DNA of 64,000 nucleotides from Porodaedalea pini (taxonomy: Eukaryota > Basidiomycota > Agaricomycetes > Hymenochaetales > Hymenochaetaceae), in assembly GCA_002794775.1 (NCBI GenBank), contig NBAY01000034.1, positions 1-64,000 on the forward strand, given 5' to 3'. Every line of letters begins with the position of its first letter. Positions within the stretch are counted from its first letter, which is position 1. The notes under the pieces are model-generated. The model worked only from the letters and a program-made list of their open reading frames with translations, did no database searches and had not been told where the DNA came from. A program made the position numbers and the translations under genes. This document shows, piece after piece, positions 21,298-30,162 of the stretch.

Positions 21298-22377
21298 CTA
21301 CGCCTGACCACTCGCAAAACCCTGCGAGTCAACGACCTCTTCGTCATTCTCTCCTTCCTCCACATAGTCCTCCACCGTCGACCTCCGAGTGTCTACGACT
21401 TCCTCGAAGGCTGACTCCTTCATTGCTCCAAGCTCGTCTGCGAGGATGCGGCGTTCGCCAGGGGCCATCAGTTCCAGCATACGCTGGATAATTGTTTTCC
21501 CCTGCGGGCACCTGTCCTTGAAGTGGCCTTCTTGACCACAGATCCAGCAAGCTCTCCTGCGACGTGCCTCGTTCATAGAGACGTCCATCGGTTGTCCGAT
21601 ACCTCCGAACGTGACGCCGGTCGCGTCGCGTTTGTCGACGTGCGGGGTTGCAACTTGGCGCCGAGCGGGGGGTGCCGGTTGTTGTTGGCGAGGTTGCGGT
21701 ATGAACGGGCGGCCTCGTTGAATCGCGCGGATCTGCTGTTCTCCGCGATCGATCTCGATAGCTTTGTTCTTCCACGCCTCATACGTTGTCGGTACGGGCG
21801 TCGACCTCAGCACGCCGCGGACTACCTCGATGTTCATTGCTCGCTTGAGGCGGTCGCAGATAACGCTGTCGTCCTTCAGTTCCGCCCGCTTGATGATGAC
21901 GTCAAGTTGTTGGAAGAACTTATCCGCGGTGAGGTCCTTCTGAACCTTCTCCCGGAAATCCTTCAGCGCAGCTTCCTTTCGGTTCGGATCGTCGAACGAG
22001 GCGTCGAGTCGTTCCTGGAATCTTTCCCAGCTGTCCGTGAAGGTAACGACTCCCGCCGTTGTCGACTCCTCGACGTAGTTCTGCGCCCACGTTGCCGCAT
22101 TACCACCCTTCAGGTAGGAGAGAGCTACGTAGATCTTACTCTCCGACGTAGGGTATCGGTTTGGGTTCGCGGATACGAAAAGAAGGACTTCGCGTCTAAA
22201 GTCAAGGTAATCGTCGCCACCAGTGAATTCACGTGGTCGGGCGACGTCTATGTTGGGGGTCGGGGGGTTAGCGGCCGCGACCGGTGCTGGGGCGTTGTTC
22301 GCCTGATGGGCGAAGGCATTCGCAACGATGGCCGCGATCTGCGCCATTTGCTGTTGGCTGAAACCTTCTGCTGACAT
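21298..22377 (-). CDS. Gag (capsid and nucleocapsid)
   Basis: 359 residues from the ATG at 22375-22377. Gag packages the element's RNA into virus-like particles inside the cell. A capsid-like helical region (about 45-215, with YVALSYLKGGNAATWA and a DRLKRA block) is followed by a basic Gln/Pro linker and one CCHC zinc knuckle, CWICGQEGHFKDRC (277-290). It ends in TAG 15 nt after a GGGTTTT heptamer. The pol frame is the -1 frame relative to gag. The same frame continues open for 118 codons upstream of the ATG (see 22378-22731). Confidence 0.93.
   Translation of the reverse strand: MSAEGFSQQQMAQIAAIVANAFAHQANNAPAPVAAANPPTPNIDVARPREFTGGDDYLDFRREVLLFVSANPNRYPTSESKIYVALSYLKGGNAATWAQNYVEESTTAGVVTFTDSWERFQERLDASFDDPNRKEAALKDFREKVQKDLTADKFFQQLDVIIKRAELKDDSVICDRLKRAMNIEVVRGVLRSTPVPTTYEAWKNKAIEIDRGEQQIRAIQRGRPFIPQPRQQQPAPPARRQVATPHVDKRDATGVTFGGIGQPMDVSMNEARRRRACWICGQEGHFKDRCPQGKTIIQRMLELMAPGERRILADELGAMKESAFEEVVDTRRSTVEDYVEEGENDEEVVDSQGFASGQA
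21316..21322 (-). promoter_or_regulatory. Candidate -1 ribosomal frameshift site GGGTTTT
   Basis: In gag frame the minus strand reads CAG GGT TTT, which fits the X XXY YYZ slippery pattern. A slip back by one base here enters the frame that continues into pol without a stop, 15 nt before the gag TAG. The downstream RNA structure usually needed was not evaluated. Confidence 0.6.
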
Positions 22378-22731
22378 CGCGGGTTCGGGTGTTGAAGGTT
22401 CTGGGGGAGTCGGCGGTGAGGGATCTCTGTTGGTCTCGCGGTAAGGACCCGGAGTCGGTGGTAGGTTAACCGTAGATGTTGACGGCGCGGGTGACGATGG
22501 GGTAGCTGGAGGCCACCTTGCTCTCCTTCCTCGTTCGTCTGACGAATACCAGCCGTGCCGGATTTCACTCCACCAGATGTCGTGAGTGACGCCGCTGTTA
22601 TTGGTCGCGACGTAGCCTGGTCGATCTGGATCCCAACGGGCTGAGGCAGGAAGGGCCCGTCGCTGTTCGTCGGTGAGATCTATCTTGACGTTGGCGGTGG
22701 GACAGGGATCGGTTGCGTGTTCGATCCGGGG
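22378..22731 (-). other. ATG-less open extension upstream of gag
   Basis: The gag frame remains open for 118 codons upstream of its first ATG, back to a TAA at 22732-22734, and reads like a protein (IDLTDEQRR, GVTHDIWWSEIRHGWYSSD, then Pro/Ser/Thr-rich). No ATG occurs in it. A second frame just upstream (about 22720-22850, containing SLGSYRLVINFADEPAQRW) also looks coding. Gag may start earlier through an intron or a non-AUG codon. The rest of the leader to 23069 shows nothing else clear. Confidence 0.5.
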
Positions 22732-23069
22732 TTACGCCAACGTTGAGCGGGTTCGTCAGCGAAGTTGATGACGAGGCGGTAGGATCCGAGTGAGATTACA
22801 AACGAGATTGTCGTCGAAGTTTGGACTCGTCTGGTTACCCACGTCCACGTTAGGTGCGTGCTCCACCAGAGGCTAATTCGTAGAGCCAGGGTCGGGAGAT
22901 GTCGGTTGATATGTTTACGTAATACACGAACGTCCGAAAACGTCCGGGCAGGGTTGAGGGTTGTCGTTCAGGGGGTTTACACGTCAAATCCGTCGAGGGG
23001 AGCGCTCCTCTAGACTGAGTGAAGGCGAGTCGACAGCGACGACGTACGCTGGGGATGAGCCTGGGTGGG

Positions 23070-23080
23070 GTTCTGCTTTT
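23070..23080 (-). other. Primer-binding site of the self-priming type
   Basis: One base inside the 5' LTR the element strand reads AAAAGCAGAAC. This is the perfect reverse complement of GTTCTGCTTTT in the LTR (23287 to 23277 on the minus strand). No match to a tRNA 3' end (TGG start) is seen. In Tf1 of fission yeast and the related sushi group, the first 11 nt of the transcript fold back on the primer-binding site in just this way. Confidence 0.85.
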
Positions 23081-23081
23081 A

Positions 23082-23504
23082 TGTTAGGCGGAAGCCCGGG
23101 AGACGGCTCGGACTGGGCAGGCCTCGGCTGACTGTCGTCTGGGACGTGCTATGCTCGAGCGTAGACTCGGGACACGCTTACTCAGGCTAGGTCGACGCGG
23201 AGGTAAGAGGATTAATACAAGACTAGACTAATACAAGGGGGACGAGTCTCACCTAGGTCGACGCGGAGGTAAGAGGAAAAGCAGAACAAGGAGTTCATGC
23301 GATTCCTGAGACCTTATATAGCGACGACCGTGAGACTATATTACCTAACATTACATAACGAGTGGGAATGGAACGAATGAAGGTCGTGTAGAGGGAGTGT
23401 GGGAAGTGATTGGAAAGATGATTAAAGATAATGAAAAGGAGCAATTAACAGAAACGAAAAAGGGAAAGGGGAAATAAAGAAAAGGGGAAGTTCGAGTCCT
23501 GACA
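23082..23504 (-). repeat. 5' LTR of the complete gypsy element
   Basis: 423 bp and identical by eye to the 3' LTR. It contains a 25-bp direct repeat, starting CTAGGTCGACGCGGAGGTAA, at 23187-23211 and 23253-23277. The second unit ends where the self-priming sequence begins. Confidence 0.96.
23312..23320 (-). promoter_or_regulatory. TATA box of the LTR promoter
   Basis: TATATAAGG in element orientation lies 33 nt upstream of GTTCTGCTTTT, so transcription would begin at or next to the 11 nt that pair with the primer-binding site. The other LTR has the same layout at about 17479-17487. Confidence 0.75.
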
Positions 23505-23509
23505 CAGCC
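23505..23509 (+). repeat. Target-site duplication CAGCC (right)
   Basis: Exact partner of 17244-17248. DUF6534-type copy A resumes immediately after it (GGGATGCACAA against CGGATGCACAA in copy B). Confidence 0.92.
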
Positions 23510-24111
23510 GGGATGCACAAACATGGACAATTTGTATCATTGATTGTAGTAAGCAGAGCCGCATCTAAAGGGCTGAATGATATTCATTAGTGTATCTCGA
23601 AAGGCTGGTATTGCCATTTTTTCATTTGGTGAGTCAATTCGAGATCCTAGCCATTAGTCAATGGACTCCTGATGAGCACTCAGGGGCGGGAATAGGTGCT
23701 GTTCATCTTGTTTGATTCGAAAATTCATAATCATTAACCTCCTTCAATTATGGCGGAACCAACTAGCCGTGGCTTATGAGTTATTTGCAATTGGTCGACT
23801 CATCTCAAACTTGGTACATCCAAAGATAAAGGTTTTTCATGCACAATGCTTTAGATGTTTGAACCATCAATCCTTGTATCTCTTCTTTAGATGATCATTG
23901 GCATATTCGACTTCTCCACGGCTCTGTGTGACGCCGTGGCAACATTTTTGATGTGCTATTTTCTATCTTCTCATCAAACCTCATTTAAAATGTCAGTACT
24001 TCAGTGGCTTATCCATCATTCTACGTATAGGAAAATATGCTTAACTGTCCTCTTCAGAACAAAGTTGCTCTTTAACTGGCTCTTCTTCTTTTTGATCAAC
24101 CATGGCTTTCT

Positions 24112-25416
24112 CATCAGGAAAAACCTCTCAGTGGAATATCATGGAATAATTTTAGAATAGAAAGACATTTGTAGAATAGTTCAGAATGGCATTAGGATGG
24201 ATTTGGACTCCTTGGAATCGCACGGAATTGAGTAGAAAAAAGGATCTGTATTGGAATTTGCTAGAATCGGCAAGGTGGTTTGTGGAATTGCACAAAATTG
24301 AGTAGAATAATAAAATTGTATTGGAATTTGCTGGAATCGGCAAGGTTGGTTATGGAATGGGCCAGAAAATGTTACAGTCCCGGACTGGTCCTTGCACCAG
24401 CACATTTTCATCTCCCTTTTTCTCATTATTTACAAACTTTTATTCCAAACAAAAAATACTGCATGAAAGTAACTTCTGTTGAGACTAAGTATGCCAATTT
24501 TTGAGCAAAAATATTGAAGGAAAAAATTGCCATGAAAGATTTATGTTCCAAGGCCGAAATGAGTTGGCACCGGTCCTTGCACCACATTATCCCCACACTC
24601 GTGATCTGAAATAAGATGAAGGGATCACGTGACTTTCCAAAATGCGACTCAAAGGCCTAGGGAGCTTGTTGAATTTTTCTACAACTCAATTTCATATAAA
24701 ATTGCACCAAATTTTGCACAGGTGATCTACTACTACATAGTAAGTTTTAAAAAAAATATTTTCTTAGCTTAAATATAGTTTGTTGTGTGGAAACAAAAAG
24801 GCAAACATTTTTGAAACAAGTGCAGATTGGCACTTTCCTTATTGACCTTGGGCCATAACTTGATGAATTCTTAGTCTTTTAACAGTATTTTTTTTCTGGC
24901 ATAACTTTTAGTCAATTAGAACCTAACTATGTGTTATTCAGAGCCCAGGAAATTGTTGAAGCTGTGTTACAGGCAGGGTGGTGCAAGGAGTGGGGGTGGT
25001 GCAAGGACCGGTCCGGGACTGTATAGCAAATGCAGCATTTGAGCACCTCAGAAACTTGTAAAATCCATATCTCACTCAATTCTTCACAGAATCAGTTCAA
25101 AAAAGTTGCTAAATTTATGTTTCGATGGCTTCTAGATTTATGTGAGCTAAGTGGATAGAAGGTGGAATATTAAGGCCGCAGTAGTGAGAATAGGTGTTTT
25201 TCTAGTAAAACTCCTTCCCTGAATTTCCCTGAGCTCAATTTTGAAGCTAATGACATGAAACTTGTTGGAGAATGGTCTTTATATTATATTGTTGATTTTA
25301 TGAGGGCTGAATTAGAGTGAATGTCTCTTGATCTGCTTGACTGTTGTGCTGAAACTCAAATTTGCTTGACTCAGACAGTCTTCAAAAAATTCCCTGCATT
25401 GTTATAAGCCATCTTA
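24112..25416 (+). mobile_element. Truncated second copy of the terminal-inverted-repeat element
   Basis: From CATCAGGAAAAACCTC onward the sequence follows 2219-2905 closely. It is interrupted by a MITE (24375-25021) and stops abruptly at the foldback element (25417). None of the captured gene fragments, and no right terminal repeat, is present. Copy A of the DUF6534-type gene resumes on the far side of the foldback, so a deletion must have removed the rest. Confidence 0.75.
24375..25021. mobile_element. MITE with 26-bp terminal inverted repeats and TA duplication
   Basis: 647 bp. The ends are CAGTCCCGGACTGGTCCTTG and its inverse with one mismatch (GACCGGTCC), flanked by TA on each side. Comparison with the empty site GTTATAGC at about 2478 shows exactly one TA was duplicated. 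It is AT-rich and non-coding and repeats TGGTGCAAGGA near the ends. The TA target and CAG start point to the Tc1/mariner group. A diverged relative is at 33342-34138. Confidence 0.88.
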
Positions 25417-26265
25417 CAGCCTTTTTCATAAGTCCTGCAACACGTGCATGTCACGTGAAGTGAGCCGCGTCAGAGCCAAAGTGTCAAAAAATTAGAATGA
25501 ATGCCTATTTTCTCTGTGAATTCTGCACAGTACCTGCTCATTAAGTACTCAAAAAAAAGGCACGGTTCTCAGGAGAAGAAATATGTAAAATAGGGAGCAA
25601 TAAATTGACTGTGTAGGTGGGTGGAGATCAAACAAGTGCAGCTGGTCTGTTCTCTCACCCATTTCCACTGAGATTCAAAAATTATGGCTCCCCTACATCT
25701 ACCTATAAAATTCTTTCCTGTGTCTTTAAATTAAGTATATGACTATATCAACATCTCCTGAAAGTTTGAAGCCAATCCATTCAGTATTCATGGTGCAGCA
25801 GCAAGATTTGTGTTCCACTTCAAGCTCTTTCCACCCTCCTTTTCTCACAACAGGTCTTGCAGAGTAGAACACAAATCTTGCTGCTGCACCATGAATACTG
25901 AATGGATTGGCTTCAAACTTTCAGGAGATGTTGATATAGTCATATACTTAATTTAAAGACACAGGAAAGAATTTTATAGGTAGATGTAGGGGAGCCATAA
26001 TTTTTGAATCTCAGTGGAAATGGGTGAGAGAACAGACCAGCTGCACTTGTTTGATCTCCACCCACCTACACAGTCAATTTATTGCTCCCTATTTTACATA
26101 TTTCTTCTCCTGAGAACCGTGCCTTTTTTTTGAGTACTTAATGAGCAGGTACTGTGCAGAATCCACAGAGAAAATAGGCATTCATTCTAATTTTTCGACA
26201 CTTTGGCTCTGATGCGGCTCATTTCACGTGACATGCACGTGTCGCAGGACTTATGAAAAAGGCTG
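25417..26265. mobile_element. Foldback MITE: 399-bp arms around a 51-bp loop
   Basis: The left arm 25417-25815 and right arm 25867-26265 are inverted copies of equal length with only a handful of substitutions seen (for example CTGCAACACGTG against CTGCGACACGTG). The loop is 25816-25866. It begins CAGCCTTTTTC, ends in its complement and is flanked by TA on both sides. There is no coding capacity. It would form a very long hairpin in DNA or RNA. Confidence 0.93.
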
Positions 26266-26825
26266 TAATACCCTTTGTAAGTCATTGTTCGGTCACTTGA
26301 CATCAAATTAGTTTATCTGACGGAATGACTATTGGCCATGTCAGTGATATGATACAACGATGCAATCAAGTAGACTATGCCCATACTCATACTCATACTT
26401 CTTTCCTCTTCTTTTCAGGCTCAATTCGCGGCCTATTTTACGCTCCCAGTTGGAGGGGCGTATCAATTACATTGAAAAAAGCAGTTCGAGCACGCCGGGC
26501 CATTATCTATCTCCCATGAGACTGCGCAATGCTACGGATTCTGAAAAGAGTGACAGCACTTATAAGTCTGTCAACAAGGTGCGTTGACTTCTTCGTAGCA
26601 TCTCTTTGACCGGTGAAGGTATAATAACCTGTCTGTAAAACCGTCCATTTTAGAACCCTCCTCTTACGCCTCATTGTCTAATGCAAAATGAGATGCAAAC
26701 GAGTCGGTCATTTACAACTTGCAATGAAGTCCACGAGCCCAGTGGTATCGAGCTCATAGATGTCGTAAAGGGTTCCTCCATCGCCTACTCATCCACTCGA
26801 GGAAGGCTATGACCTCTCGGGTTAG

Positions 26826-27724
26826 GTTCTGCACGCTGTAAGGCGTGTTCTCAGGCTGCAGCCTCTTTTTCTCATCGTCCATGGATCCGCTCACCTTCGC
26901 TCCATCGGAGAATGTGTGCTTGTATATGTATTTGCACCTGTGAATAACCGCTTATATCTTTGTCTGAGTCCCTCTTCATGGGAGAGATGTAAAGCTGAAG
27001 TAGAATAGACTGAATATATTTTATCATCGTCAACACGATTGCTTTTGTATCTCGCGTCCTTCAAGTTTCATCGCCTTGAATTCGATGGCTTCGTTACTGG
27101 ACGTACGTAACAGAACTCACGAATCGCCACCATGTCAACGCACACAACAGAGTTCTTTGGCACGAACAGCTCCTGACCACCCTCCTTGTCCACAGTATTC
27201 GCAACAGACAGGTCGTATCCTTCGTCGTTCGCCTAATCAATACAGACCCGGCTGCTACAGCGACCCCGGGATAGCTCCGTCTCATAGCGACAAGTTTCAA
27301 GAAACGTACGGCCGAGACAAGGGCCTCGTAGAATGCTGAAGCGACCTTGTAGAGAGCGGAGTAGTCTTCAAACGTCTTATGTCAAGAAAAGTGAGCGAGA
27401 AATCTGGTTGGTTCTAAAAAATCGTTACGCGTTCCGTGTAGCGTGTACGGCAAATTCACAAACCTCTTGTCCAGATCAGCGCGTACTACTATATATACTC
27501 TCTGTCATAGGTAATTGCCATATGATATGGCTCATATGCGCACAATACGCAACGATGGAACCGTACCATCTATGATGAGCCTTCCATCATGATATGGTCG
27601 CACTCTTTCTCTGGTAGTCACCATACTGTCGAGCTCTTAACGCACCTGCCATTATCAACGGAAATTGTTCAATGCCTTAAAAACTCTTCAAGTTCATGAA
27701 TGCTTCTGGAAGACTCCTTCGACG
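26826..27724 (+). other. Spacer between the two DUF6534-type copies
   Basis: Contains the 3' flank of copy A and the 5' flank of copy B. The frame 27076-27339 (87 codons, Pro/Gln-rich) shows no domain and is not called a gene. The 3' flanks of both copies share CTGCACGCTGTAA and GTAGAATAG words, so the duplicated unit includes downstream sequence. Confidence 0.45.
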
Positions 27725-29815
27725 ATGTCTACTTGCAGCTCACCTAATCTTGATTTGTCTTCGACAGTTGGCGCTGTTTTTGGGGGTAAGTTCTTCCTTA
27801 CCCTCACTATTAGAATATTCAATACTGACTAGGATTTTATGACTGGATTCAGGATTCATGATCTCTACTCTGTGCGTGAACTCAGTGTTTTGTCTACGAC
27901 TACGCTTTGCTCATGGAGCACACAGCCTTCTTGGAGTCTCTCTTGTACAAGGATATCTCTATTATGCAAACAACTGTGATGCGTGGTTCATAAGGGCATT
28001 TGTGAGTCTTGTGATATAAGTACGGTGCTTCGTACTAAGCCAATTACAGGTTTCCGTATTACTGTCAGGCAGTTCCAACGGCTAGTTCTCCATGACATTA
28101 ACTAATCAACGAAACAGTGTACTGGATGTCGCCGGGACTCTGCTGGTTACAGAATCATTGCACTACTACTTGGTAAGTCCTCCGTGAGATCTTAATGGTA
28201 TTCTTGGCCCTCATCGACCTGAAGATCAGGAACTTCGGAAACCCATTTGCTTTGTTGGTGATGACGAAGTGCGTTCTATGATGGGGTAAGTCCTTATGGT
28301 CATGCAGACTTACCTCATGTGATAGCACATTCGTTGGCGAGTTTATCATAAGCGTGGTCGTCATTCTCCTGTAAGTCACAATAATGATGCTTCCTTGCAT
28401 CATGCATTTACTTGTCCGTAGATCGCAGTTGTTCTATGCAAGCCGCATCTATACAGGCAAGGCAATCCACTTTCTGGCATGACAGTTATTTTATGAAGCC
28501 TTATGCGCGGTTGGCAGTTCGGATGCACAATCCTGGACAATTCGTGGCGTTCATTATAGTAAGCAGGCCGTGTCTCTTTGCCTGACTGATATTCACGAAT
28601 ATTACCAAGGCTATCATTGCCATTCTCACCTTTGGTGTGTTAATTGGGTATCCTATCTGTAAACTATCAGTTTCTGACGAAATCATAGGAGCGGGAATAG
28701 GTTCGGTCCTTCGTTCGCAGTCTGGAAAGTCGCTAATGATTCCATTACGCTGTGACTGACTTAGTCGCGACTGTCGAGTTGTTTGCAATTGACCGAATAG
28801 TTGCAAACTTGGCGCGACCGAGGATAATGGTCTACTGTCCGCGCCGCAAGGGTTTTGAGTTACAACTAATTATAATTTGTTCTAGATAACTATAGGCATC
28901 TTCGGCATTTCTGCCGTCGTGTGTATCCTGGCAACAACCTCGATGTGTTGTTTCATGTCTCCTCGACAATCCTCATTTAAACAGTGAGCGTTTCCGATAG
29001 TGTGCTCATTATATTATAGAAAAGACTAACAATTAAGTATTCATTGCAGGACAAGAGCACTCTTGAATAGGCTCTTCTTCTTCTCGGTCAACCGCGGGTT
29101 TTTAGTTTGTGTCACCCAGACCGTCGGACTGATTGTATATTTGATGTGGCCTTCAGCGACACACTGGTATGTCAATATTCGCACCGGTCATTGGCGTTTA
29201 ATTGATGTGATATGATTGATCTACCAGGATGCCGTTCCATCTTACTCTAAGCAAGCTGCACGTAAATACTCTCTGTAAGCATTAATCCTAAATTTTACGG
29301 CGCCGATTTAGTATATCTGACAGAAACACTAGTGGCAATGTCAGTGATGCGACAAGGCAATCAGATAAGTTGTGCCATTCTTATACTCATTTTTCTTTCT
29401 TTCCTTTGCAGGCTCAATTCGCGATCTACTCTGCGCTCCCAATTGGAGGGGCACGTCAATTATATTGACAGAAGCAGCTTGAAGATGCCAGCTCGTTATG
29501 TGTCTCCTATGAGAAAGCGCGAGGCTACGAATTCTGAAAAGAGTGGAGGAAGTTATAAATCTGTCGAAAAGGTGCCCTAACATTTTTTAACTTTTTGTCC
29601 GACGAAGAATTAACGGTCGGTATATATAACGTCTTGGCTCTCAGACGCTTCCTCTTACACCTGATCGTCTCATGCAAAATGAAACGCAGGCCAGACGGTC
29701 ATTTACAACTTGCGAAGAAGTCCACGAGCCTAGCGGTATCGACTCCATTGATATTGTAAAGGGTCCTCCATCGCCTAATCACCCACTCGAGGAAGGTTAC
29801 GATTTCTCAGGTTAG
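27725..29815 (+). CDS. DUF6534-type membrane protein gene, copy B (possibly decaying)
   Basis: Multi-exon gene from MSTCSSPNLDLSSTVGAVFG (ATG 27725) to TAG at 29813-29815. Exon blocks seen in order are SLLGVSLVQGYLYYANN, VLDVAGTLLVTESLHYYL, LKIRNFGNPFALL, SQLFYASRIY, AIIAILTFGVLIGYP, GISAVVCILATTSMCCF, LLNRLFFFSVNRGFLVCV, SKLHVNTL, LNSR and a hydrophilic tail ending EEGYDFSG. These match the order of helices in basidiomycete DUF6534 proteins, whose function is unknown. Some junctions do not give clean GT-AG splicing in frame (around 28070-28117 and 28480-28870), so the gene may already be inactive. Individual exon ends are not asserted. Confidence 0.65.
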
Positions 29816-30162
29816 AGTCTGCACGCTGTAAAACGTGCCCTGCTGCTTATAGATATAGTCTCTTTTTTCTTGATCATCTTCCATGGACCGCCCACCTTCG
29901 CTCCGTCAGAGACCGTGCATGTATCTGCGCCTGTGAATTCCCAGTTATATCTTCGTCTGAGGCCCTCTTCATAAGATAGATGTAAACCTGGAGTAGAATA
30001 GTCCGGACGTATCTCGTCGTCACCGGCGCGATTGCCATTACATCTCGTATCCTTTCGTATCCTTGAAGTGACTTGTGTTGATTGTTACAACATAAAAGCT
30101 GAATTCGTATCGCAAGCTTGCAAATATTTGGTTATTTGAAGCATATAATTTCGCAAGCTGCA
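29816..30162. other. Convergent intergenic region
   Basis: Shared 3' region of copy B (+) and the SWAP-like gene (-). No other feature is seen. Confidence 0.5.

Larger units (their letters stand above)
17249..23504 (-). mobile_element. Complete Ty3/gypsy chromovirus with Tf1-type self-priming signals
   Basis: The element is 6256 bp with two 423-bp LTRs that appear identical by eye, flanked by CAGCC duplications. In element orientation (minus strand) the order is 5' LTR, 11-nt primer-binding site, long leader, gag, pol (protease, reverse transcriptase, RNase H, integrase, chromodomain), polypurine tract, 3' LTR. All catalytic motifs are present and both frames are open. Identical LTRs and an exact target duplication indicate a very recent insertion that may still be competent. 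It interrupts DUF6534-type copy A. Confidence 0.96.
16421..26825 (+). pseudogene. DUF6534-type membrane protein gene, copy A, split by three insertions
   Basis: Segments 16421-17248, 23505-24111 and 26266-26825 align in order with the complete copy B at 27725-29815. Shared blocks include SLLGVSLVQGYLYYANN, SQLFYASRIY, INHGFL/VNRGFL, LNSR, LRSQLEG and FTTCNEVHEPSGIE. DUF6534 proteins are fungal multi-helix membrane proteins of unknown function. The first gap is the complete Ty3/gypsy element (17249-23504). The second is a truncated terminal-inverted-repeat element followed directly by a foldback MITE (24112-26265). The last exon also has an extra T in AAGGGTTCCTCC against AAGGGTCCTCC in copy B, which shifts the frame. 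The gene cannot be functional. Confidence 0.8.

Noticed and set aside
21523..22374. A 283-codon open frame on the + strand, repeated in the left copy at 44-757
   Set aside because: It lies exactly opposite gag and reflects gag codon bias. Its composition (Arg/Val/Leu-rich, no domain) and the absence of a promoter argue against a gene.
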